A stretch of 11,470 bases of DNA, from the NCBI GenBank assembly GCA_902464295.1, contig CABQIW010000046.1, positions 1 through 11,470 of the forward strand. The letters are read 5' to 3'. The stretch is from an uncultured Eggerthella sp. (GTDB lineage: Bacteria > Actinomycetota > Coriobacteriia > Coriobacteriales > Eggerthellaceae). This document shows positions 1-6,127 of this stretch, in pieces. Made by a program: the position numbers and the translations under genes. Every line of letters starts with the position of its first letter. Within the stretch, counting starts at the first letter, position 1. The notes under the pieces were generated by a model, which was given only the letters and a program-made list of their open reading frames with translations, did not search any database and was not told the origin of the DNA.

Positions 1-179
1 GCATAGATCTTCGTAACATGGTCGAAGGTGATAACGGGATTTCCCGTGCTTTGATTCACTGCTTCAACATTTACTGTGGGCAACGCCTGCGAAAGCTGCT
101 CAGTAAGGTTTGGCGCGGCGTGCGCTGCGGCATGCTTGCCGACGCTTCCGCCGTTATCATTTGTCACAGTATGCTCCAT
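1..179 (-). CDS. ftsE: FtsE, cell-division ABC transporter ATP-binding protein (5' part only)
   Basis: Only the first 59 codons are in the window; the gene runs off the left edge. The translation ends in PVITFDHVTKIYA, the usual opening beta-strand of an FtsE-type ATPase, so Walker A, signature and Walker B lie outside. FtsE pairs with membrane protein FtsX and controls peptidoglycan hydrolases at the division site. Canonical FtsE begins almost at this strand, but here about 47 residues rich in Ala, Asn, Gly and His come first. Two starts are possible: ATG at 179, with no clear Shine-Dalgarno, or GTG at 167, with GGAG six bases upstream, giving a 43-residue extension. I favour GTG. The identification rests on one short motif plus gene order (secA and prfB upstream); another ABC ATPase cannot be fully excluded. 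Confidence 0.72.
   Translation of the reverse strand, partial: MEHTVTNDNGGSVGKHAAAHAAPNLTEQLSQALPTVNVEAVNQSTGNPVITFDHVTKIY
174..177 (-). promoter_or_regulatory. Shine-Dalgarno GGAG favouring the GTG start of ftsE
   Basis: On the minus strand GGAG is followed by six bases and then GTG at 167 to 165, in frame with ftsE. The in-frame ATG at 179 overlaps this GGAG and has no comparable site upstream, so the ribosome binding site points to the GTG start. Confidence 0.45.
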
Positions 180-206
180 TCATAGTGTCGATTCTGAGAC
201 AAGAAA

Positions 207-235
207 ATTATAGCAAGGTTATTTGCGTGTGAGTA
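207..235 (-). promoter_or_regulatory. Extended -10 sigma70-type promoter for ftsE
   Basis: On the minus strand TATAAT (212 to 207) is a perfect -10 box and is preceded by TGC, giving the extended -10 form TGnTATAAT. Exactly 17 bases upstream lies TACTCA (235 to 230), a weak -35 with 3 of 6 matches. The site overlaps the end of the transketolase C-half gene and predicts a transcript start near 200, about 20 to 33 bases before the candidate ftsE starts. It suggests that ftsE(X) can be expressed independently of the secA cluster. Confidence 0.6.
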
Positions 236-1193
236 CTTTTTTCGCCGCCTGGACGATAGAAGCCGCATCAAGGTCAAAATACGCCATAAGTTCTTCAAAC
301 TCTCCCGATTTACCGAAACGATCGCGCACCGCAACGAACTCGAGCGGCGTAGGCCGTGATTCAGCGCAAAGTTCGCTTACCGCTGAACAGAGACCTCCAT
401 AGACAGAATGTTCCTCAGCGACAACCGCACAACCGGTTTTATCAAGTGAAGCCAAGATGGTATCGCCATCAAGCGGTTTCACCGAAAATGCGTCAATGAC
501 CTCAGCGGAGATTCCCTCTTCAGCAAGCATCTTTGCTGCTTTTCTCGCTTCAGTGACTTCAAGACCGCAGGCAATGATCGAAACATCAGCGCCTTCATCG
601 ATGACATATGCCTTGCCGAGCTCAAGTTCGACATCAGGTGCATAAACAGCGGGGACGCTCGCACGACCCATGCGGACATACACAGGACCAGGAGTTTCAG
701 CAGCCAAACGCAATGCTGCACAGGCAGAAGCGTAATCAGCCGGAACGAGCACCTTCATGGGAGGAAGCCCGCACATGAGCGAGATATCTTCGAGCATCTG
801 GTGCGAACCACCATCAGGACCAACCGAGATGCCTGCATGAGTAGGTGCGATCTTCACATCGAGGTTGGCATAAGCGACCGTATTGCGAATCTGATCATAG
901 CAACGCCCCGTGCCGAACACTGCAAACGAACCGGTGAAAGCGATATTGCCCGCAAGTGCCAAGCCTGCAGCAACATCGATCATATTCTGCTCAGCAATAC
1001 CCACATTGAAGAGATGCTTGCTCTCTTCTTCCCCTGCCTGGGCGAACGCTTTCGTGGTGGTCGAGCCAGAAAGATCAGCGTCGACCGCTACGATCGGTAG
1101 CCCTTGTTCATAGAGCTCTGCCAGCGTTTTGCCATAAGCGGCACGAGTAGCCTTCTTTTCCTGAGCTTGTGTAGCATCTGCTAGTTTAATCAC
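219..1193 (-). CDS. Transketolase, C-terminal subunit (pyrimidine-binding and C-terminal domains)
   Basis: This 324-residue protein is the second half of a split transketolase. With its partner it moves two-carbon ketol units between pentose- and hexose-phosphate pathway sugars in the cytoplasm, using thiamine diphosphate. The pyrimidine-binding domain carries GIAEQNM at about residues 65 to 71; Glu68 is the expected cofactor-activating glutamate. THAGISVGPDGGSHQ follows near residues 118 to 132, and the C-terminal domain contains EEHSVYGG. Translation starts at GTG (1193 to 1191), with GAGG six bases upstream, and overlaps the upstream half by 8 bases (GTGATTAA), so the two subunits are probably translationally coupled. 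It ends in TAA. The same fold also occurs in DXP synthase and pyruvate dehydrogenase E1-beta; the paired N-half with transketolase motifs supports transketolase. Confidence 0.9.
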   Translation of the reverse strand: MIKLADATQAQEKKATRAAYGKTLAELYEQGLPIVAVDADLSGSTTTKAFAQAGEEESKHLFNVGIAEQNMIDVAAGLALAGNIAFTGSFAVFGTGRCYDQIRNTVAYANLDVKIAPTHAGISVGPDGGSHQMLEDISLMCGLPPMKVLVPADYASACAALRLAAETPGPVYVRMGRASVPAVYAPDVELELGKAYVIDEGADVSIIACGLEVTEARKAAKMLAEEGISAEVIDAFSVKPLDGDTILASLDKTGCAVVAEEHSVYGGLCSAVSELCAESRPTPLEFVAVRDRFGKSGEFEELMAYFDLDAASIVQAAKKVLTRK

Positions 1194-2019
1194 CGTCTAC
1201 CTCGCTTTCGAGTTCTGCGAGCGCTTGTTTGGTTTGTTCAGCATCGGGGGCTTTACCGTGCCAGCCTACTTGGTTCTCCATGAAGGAAACCCCTTTACCC
1301 TTCACTGTCTTTGCAATGATTGCCTGGGGTTTTCCTGTTGCCTTGCGAGGCAGTGAAGAAAAGAGGGCGATGAGAGCATCGATATCGTGCCCGTCGACAC
1401 GATGCACATCCCAACCAAAAGCAGCGAATTTCTCATCAAGCTCGCCAGCAGAGCATACATCGCAAAGGCAGCCATCGATCTGCAATCCATTAGAATCAAT
1501 GATCGCAACGAGGTTACCGAGCGCTTCGGCTGCAGCGAAATTAGCTGCTTCCCACACCTGGCCTTCTTCGCATTCGCCATCACCTAAAACCGTGTAGACC
1601 TTTTGCTCGGTACCTTTAAGGCGAAGACCAGCTGCGAGACCAGCTGCAACCGAAAGCCCTTGCCCAAGGGAGCCAGTCGAAACTTCCACACCAGGCAATA
1701 GCTTAGAATCGGGATGTCCTTGAAGCCTGCTTCCAAGCTTTCGAAGAGTTTTCAGTTCGTCTTTAGGGAAGAATCCAGCTTCCGCAAGCGCCGCATAGAG
1801 CGCAGGTGCCGCATGACCTTTTGCAAGGATGAAATAATCGCGCGCATCTGAAGCAGGATGAGCGGGATCGTAGGTCATAACATCGCCAAAGTAGAGCGCT
1901 GCCAGAATATCAGTGCACGAGAGCGACCCTCCTGGATGCCCACTGCCTGCTTCATGGATCATCTCGATGATGTCCTTTCGCATGGCGTTGGCTTTTTGTT
2001 TTGCATAAGCAGATGCCAT
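1186..2019 (-). CDS. Transketolase, N-terminal subunit (thiamine diphosphate-binding domain)
   Basis: This 277-residue protein is the pyrophosphate-binding half of a two-gene transketolase. GSGHPGGSLS (about residues 25 to 34) supplies the conserved histidine, and KGHAAPALYAAL and STGSLGQGLS follow. The thiamine diphosphate/Mg motif begins at GDG (146 to 148) and ends at Asn177 in IIDSN. I place the start at ATG 2019, with AAAGGA close upstream. An in-frame TTG at 2064 would overlap the end of prfB, has no ribosome site and adds residues that do not look like the family. The gene is 26 bases after prfB and overlaps the C-half gene by 8 bases. Split transketolases are common in archaea, Firmicutes and some actinobacteria, whereas most bacteria fuse the halves into about 660 residues. 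Confidence 0.9.
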   Translation of the reverse strand: MASAYAKQKANAMRKDIIEMIHEAGSGHPGGSLSCTDILAALYFGDVMTYDPAHPASDARDYFILAKGHAAPALYAALAEAGFFPKDELKTLRKLGSRLQGHPDSKLLPGVEVSTGSLGQGLSVAAGLAAGLRLKGTEQKVYTVLGDGECEEGQVWEAANFAAAEALGNLVAIIDSNGLQIDGCLCDVCSAGELDEKFAAFGWDVHRVDGHDIDALIALFSSLPRKATGKPQAIIAKTVKGKGVSFMENQVGWHGKAPDAEQTKQALAELESEVDGD

Positions 2020-2045
2020 GGATTTCCTTTCGAGTAAAGATGCGC

Positions 2046-3128
2046 CTATTGCGACGCGCGCCAACGGTGATATCCGATAACGAACTGATCGATATCGCCA
2101 TCGAGAGCAGCATCGACATTTCCGCTCTCGATATTACTACGAGTGTCCTTGATCAGTCGATAGGGATACAATACATAGTTACGTATCTGGCTGCCGAACG
2201 AGTTGTCCATCTTCTCGCCCTTGAGCTCTGCGAGTTCAGCTGCACGCGCCTGTTCTTCCCGCTCATAGAGCTTACCGCGCAAGACGCGAAAAGCTGCTTC
2301 TTTGTTTTGAAGCTGTGACTTTTCATTTTGACAGGTAACCACTATACCCGTAGGGATGTGCGTGAGACGTACCGCTGAATCGGTCGTATTCACGCTCTGG
2401 CCACCTGGCCCGCTCGAACGATAGACATCCACGCGTACGTCATTCGGATCGATCTCGATCTCAATGTCGTTCTCTTCGAGTACCGGGACCACCTCGACTG
2501 CAGCGAAGGTGGTATGGCGACGCTTTTTCTCATCGGTGGGCGAGATACGTACCAAACGGTGAACACCCGTTTCGCTGCGTAACATGCCATAGGCATGGTG
2601 TCCTTCAATCTGCATACTCACACGATCGAGTCCGATCCCTTCACCTGGAACAAGATCGAGCAGCCTCGTTTTCCAGCCTTTCTTGTCGGCATAATGGGAA
2701 TACATCTTGTAGAGCATCTCGGTCCAGTCCTGAGCCTCTAATCCCCCACTGCCCGGATGGATCGTGAGGATCGCGCCGGAATCATCATAAGGGCCATCGA
2801 ACCATGACTCAACCTCGAACGAATCGAGCATTTCTTCAAGACGCGCAAGACACGCATCCTCTTCTTCCTGAAAGCTCGCATCTTCTTGAGCGAACTCAGA
2901 GGCGGTCTGCGCATCTTCAAGCAACGTTTGCGCCGAGGCGTAACGCGCGAGAAGATCGCGCACATCGGAAGCGCGCTTCGAAACCCGCTGAGCTAGGTCG
3001 GTATCGTCCCAGAAATCCGCAGCAGCGATCTGAGTCTCAAGCTCTTCAAGCTCATTTTCGCGTTCATCAATATGGAGAAAACCGCGCGCATCGCCAAGGC
3101 GTTTGCGCGCTGCATCAAGCGTGATCAT
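2046..3128 (-). CDS. prfB: Peptide chain release factor 2 (RF2), no frameshift, SPT variant
   Basis: RF2 (360 residues) recognises UGA and UAA in the ribosomal A site and triggers peptide release. The catalytic GGQ is at residues 242 to 244 in SSGPGGQSVNTTDSAVRLTH, which closely resembles actinobacterial RF2, and the C-terminus has GSQIRNYVLYPY. The position of the tripeptide anticodon reads S196-P197-T198 (codons TCG CCC ACC at 2543 to 2535), where family members normally have SPF. Many prfB genes need a programmed +1 shift at an in-frame UGA near codon 26. Here the corresponding stretch (ARGFLHIDERE) is encoded continuously, so that autoregulation is absent. The ATG start has GAGG about ten bases upstream and a TGA in frame just before it. 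The gene ends in TAG, a codon read by RF1. It lies 50 bases after secA. Confidence 0.95.
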   Translation of the reverse strand: MITLDAARKRLGDARGFLHIDERENELEELETQIAAADFWDDTDLAQRVSKRASDVRDLLARYASAQTLLEDAQTASEFAQEDASFQEEEDACLARLEEMLDSFEVESWFDGPYDDSGAILTIHPGSGGLEAQDWTEMLYKMYSHYADKKGWKTRLLDLVPGEGIGLDRVSMQIEGHHAYGMLRSETGVHRLVRISPTDEKKRRHTTFAAVEVVPVLEENDIEIEIDPNDVRVDVYRSSGPGGQSVNTTDSAVRLTHIPTGIVVTCQNEKSQLQNKEAAFRVLRGKLYEREEQARAAELAELKGEKMDNSFGSQIRNYVLYPYRLIKDTRSNIESGNVDAALDGDIDQFVIGYHRWRASQ

Positions 3129-3178
3129 AAATGGGAAACCTCATGCATTCAATCTAGCGTGATACCACCATAACGTAC

Positions 3179-5935
3179 TTACGCATGAGCACCATGACAT
3201 TTCTTGAATTTCTTGCCACTACCACAGGGACACGGATCATTGCGGCCCACATTCGCATAAGGATCGTTCTTGTCCTTTTCGATAGGAACATTGCGCGCGG
3301 GCATGGATTCCTTTGGGTTTTCTGCGGGCATTCCCTGCGCCTGAACAGCCGCCTGACGGACACGCTGCGCCTGCGTCGCGCCTGAAGTAAGACTCTCTTC
3401 AGGATTAGAATAGCTCACCGCGCCATCAAGCGGTGTTTGCTCGACAGGTTTGACTTCTTGAACCACGATTGGAGCGCGCAGTAAGAAGCGTAAGAAATCT
3501 TCGTAGATCGAAGAAGTAAGTGCAGAGAACATAGCGTGCGCTTCTTCGCGGTATTCAACAAGCGGATCGCGCTGACCGTAGGCACGCAAGCCGATCGATG
3601 CTTTCAGATAGTCCATATCTTGCAAATGGGCCATCCATTTCGTATCGATAAAACGCAGCATTACTTGAGATTGAATATCTTCGAAGATAGGACCGATCTG
3701 TTCGGCACGCGTATCGTAGCGATCCTGGAAGTATTCGCAGATAAGATCGATGAGCGTATAGGCATTGTCATCGTGATCGAGATTCTCTACCTTAAGATCG
3801 CTGCTACCCGTCATCTGCTCGAGCCACTGATCGAGAGGTTCGATATCCCAGTCATCACTAGCCATCTTCGGCGAGATCCATTCGAGAACATTCGCCTCTA
3901 CCGCGTCTTCGATGATCTCAGGGATGCGTTCGGTGAGATTCTTGCCCTCAAGGATCGCATTGCGCTCGTTGTAGATAGCTTTGCGCTGCAAGTTCATGAC
4001 GTCGTCGTATTCGAGGACGTTCTTACGTGCAGAGAAGTTCACCGATTCAACCTGGCGCTGAGCGGTCTCGATCGCTTTTGAAACCATAGAAGCCTGGATG
4101 GGCTGGTCTTCGGGAAGGTGTGTTTTCTGCATCATATTCGAGATCGAATCCATCTTCGATCCGCCGAACAAGCGCATGAGATCGTCTTCAAGTGAAAGAT
4201 AGAACTGCGTAACGCCCGGATCTCCTTGACGTCCAGAACGACCGCGGAGCTGGTTGTCGATTCGACGGCTCTCATGACGCTCGGTACCGATCACGCACAG
4301 ACCGCCAGCGGCCTTGACCTCGAGCTTCTCCTGATCGGTGATGGCAACCGCACGATCACGGGCCGCTTCATATTGTTCCGTCGTGGGCTCTTCGCCCTCT
4401 TCGAGCTCTTCGACCAAGAATTCTTGTGCGAGCACATCGGGATTGCCGCCGAGCAAGATGTCCGTACCACGACCAGCCATGTTCGTTGCGATCGTGACCG
4501 CACCCTTGCGGCCTGCCTGCGCAACGATCGAAGCCTCACGCTCGTGATTCTTCGCGTTGAGCACCTCATGCTTGATGCCTCGTTTAGAGAGCAGGCGGCT
4601 CAAGCGCTCAGAGCTTTCAATCGAGACCGTGCCGACCAAGCAAGGCTGACCGTGAGCGTGACGCTCAGCGATATCGTCTGCAACCGCATTGAACTTCGCA
4701 TCGATCGTACGATAGATGAGATCGTTCTTATCGTCACGAATGACCGGACGATTCGGCGGAATTGGCTGAACGGGCAGATCGTAGATCTGACGAAATTCCG
4801 AGTCTTCGGTCATAGCAGTACCGGTCATGCCAGAAAGCTTATCGTAGAGCCTGAAGAAGTTCTGCAGCGTGATGGTCGCAAGCGTTTGGTTCTCTTGGCG
4901 CACGAGAACGTGTTCTTTTGCCTCGAGCGCCTGATGAAGACCTTCTGAATAGCGACGGCCTTCCATAATACGGCCTGTGAATTCATCGACGATCTTCACT
5001 TCGCCGTTTTGGACGACATAGTCGACATCGCGGTGAAAGAGGAACTGCGCTTTGAGCGCCTGCTGAAGATGATTGGGCATCTGGCCTGAAGGATCGCCAT
5101 ACAAGTCTTCGATGCCAAGCTGGAATTCGACCTTTTCAAGACCTGCTTCGGTGGTATAGATGGTCTTCTTCGCTTCATCCATCTCGAAATCCACGTTGCG
5201 CCGAAGCGAAGGCACGATAGCCGCGAACTTCTGATAGAGCTCGGCTGCCTGCGAACCTGCACCAGAGATGATGAGCGGTGTACGCGCTTCATCGATAAGG
5301 ATCGAGTCAACCTCGTCTACGATGGCAAAACTATGGCCACGTTGAACACGACGATCAGCGCGCGCGACCATGTTGTCACGCAAATAATCGAAACCGAATT
5401 CTGAGTTCGTGCCATAGGTCACATCTGCCTGATACTGAGGGATCTTCTCTTCGGGATCCATGCCGTTTTGCAGAAGGCCAACCTTCATACCGAGAAATTC
5501 GTAGACTTGTCCCATCCACTGACTATCGCGTGCGGCAAGATAGTCGTTCACGGTAACGATGTGCACGTTGTTTCCAGGAAGTGCATTGAGATATCCTGCA
5601 AGGGTCGAAACGAGCGTCTTGCCTTCACCGGTTTTCATTTCGGCGATCTTGCCATCGTGAAGCGCCATACCACCAATAAGCTGCACATCGAAGTGACGAA
5701 GCCCGAGCGTACGCTTACTCGCCTCTCGTACCGCAGCAAATGCTTCAGGCAACACATCGTCAAGCGTCTCACCTTGATCGAGGCGTTCGCGCAACTCGAC
5801 AGTCATATGTGAGAGCTCCTCATCACTCTTCGCTTCCATCGATGGTTCGAGCGCATTGATGCCTTCGACCACCTTCTGATAGTTCTTCAAAGGCTTATCC
5901 TCGCCCATGCTCAAAAGCTTGGTAAAGAATCCCAT
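3179..5935 (-). CDS. secA: Preprotein translocase ATPase SecA
   Basis: SecA (918 residues) is the motor that pushes unfolded preproteins through SecYEG at the cytoplasmic membrane. The DEAD-like motor has Walker A MKTGEGKT at about 100 to 107 and the Walker B region DEVDSILIDEARTP at about 207 to 220. The preprotein-crosslinking domain follows, then helicase-type motifs such as TNMAGRGTDILLGGNPD and QLRGRSGRQGDPG. A flexible linker leads to a C-terminal SEC-C zinc motif (Cys902, Cys904, Cys913, His914) in DPCPCGSGKKFKKCHG, which in other bacteria binds SecB or ribosomes. Length and order are typical of a full housekeeping SecA. ATG 5935 is preceded by AGGA at good spacing. It is the first gene of the secA-prfB-transketolase cluster, with a promoter candidate and a leader hairpin upstream. 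It ends in TAA. Confidence 0.98.
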   Translation of the reverse strand: MGFFTKLLSMGEDKPLKNYQKVVEGINALEPSMEAKSDEELSHMTVELRERLDQGETLDDVLPEAFAAVREASKRTLGLRHFDVQLIGGMALHDGKIAEMKTGEGKTLVSTLAGYLNALPGNNVHIVTVNDYLAARDSQWMGQVYEFLGMKVGLLQNGMDPEEKIPQYQADVTYGTNSEFGFDYLRDNMVARADRRVQRGHSFAIVDEVDSILIDEARTPLIISGAGSQAAELYQKFAAIVPSLRRNVDFEMDEAKKTIYTTEAGLEKVEFQLGIEDLYGDPSGQMPNHLQQALKAQFLFHRDVDYVVQNGEVKIVDEFTGRIMEGRRYSEGLHQALEAKEHVLVRQENQTLATITLQNFFRLYDKLSGMTGTAMTEDSEFRQIYDLPVQPIPPNRPVIRDDKNDLIYRTIDAKFNAVADDIAERHAHGQPCLVGTVSIESSERLSRLLSKRGIKHEVLNAKNHEREASIVAQAGRKGAVTIATNMAGRGTDILLGGNPDVLAQEFLVEELEEGEEPTTEQYEAARDRAVAITDQEKLEVKAAGGLCVIGTERHESRRIDNQLRGRSGRQGDPGVTQFYLSLEDDLMRLFGGSKMDSISNMMQKTHLPEDQPIQASMVSKAIETAQRQVESVNFSARKNVLEYDDVMNLQRKAIYNERNAILEGKNLTERIPEIIEDAVEANVLEWISPKMASDDWDIEPLDQWLEQMTGSSDLKVENLDHDDNAYTLIDLICEYFQDRYDTRAEQIGPIFEDIQSQVMLRFIDTKWMAHLQDMDYLKASIGLRAYGQRDPLVEYREEAHAMFSALTSSIYEDFLRFLLRAPIVVQEVKPVEQTPLDGAVSYSNPEESLTSGATQAQRVRQAAVQAQGMPAENPKESMPARNVPIEKDKNDPYANVGRNDPCPCGSGKKFKKCHGAHA

Positions 5936-5960
5936 AGAGGGTCCTACTTTCTCTTTTACT

Positions 5961-5993
5961 ACGGTCGCGCAGAAACGCGCTCCGCGCGACCGT
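5961..5993 (-). promoter_or_regulatory. Leader stem-loop 25 bases upstream of secA
   Basis: A perfect 10-base-pair GC-rich inverted repeat (ACGGTCGCGC and GCGCGACCGT) encloses a 13-base loop. In the minus-strand transcript the stem is followed by AGTAAAAGAG, not a U-tract, so it does not look like an intrinsic terminator. It lies downstream of the candidate secA promoter and ends 25 bases before the ATG. This suggests a structured 5' leader that could affect stability or ribosome access. Function is inferred from position only. Confidence 0.5.
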
Positions 5994-6042
5994 TACTAGT
6001 GTTCATCCATATGCGCACTCAAGCGCCCATTTGATCGGTAAC

Positions 6043-6071
6043 ATTGTACGCTTTTTCACCCGAAAGCCCCA
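6043..6071 (-). promoter_or_regulatory. Candidate promoter for the secA cluster
   Basis: In the 192-base gap between the regulator gene and secA, the minus strand has TACAAT (6048 to 6043), 5 of 6 matches to the -10 consensus. The hexamer 17 bases upstream, TGGGGC, is a poor -35. A transcript would start near 6036 and carry a leader of about 100 bases containing the stem-loop. I see no terminator after the regulator gene, so read-through from it is also possible. Confidence 0.35.
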
Positions 6072-6127
6072 CTTGTGCATCGAACAAACACGAAGTCCGG
6101 GCACGTTTCCATAAGCTCACCACGGAA

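Noticed and set aside
2020..2064. Longer transketolase N-half from TTG at 2064
   Set aside because: It would overlap prfB and add 15 residues with no family likeness, while ATG 2019 has a good AAAGGA site just upstream.
3050..3128. Programmed +1 frameshift at the start of prfB
   Set aside because: The expected slip stretch reads in one frame with no in-frame TGA after the ATG, so no shift is needed.
4226..4948. Plus-strand open frame of 240 codons
   Set aside because: It lies entirely opposite secA, whose own frame is a complete conserved protein; the long shadow reflects codon bias.
5961..5993. Hairpin as an intrinsic terminator of the regulator gene
   Set aside because: There is no T-run after the stem on either strand, so it is treated as a leader structure instead.
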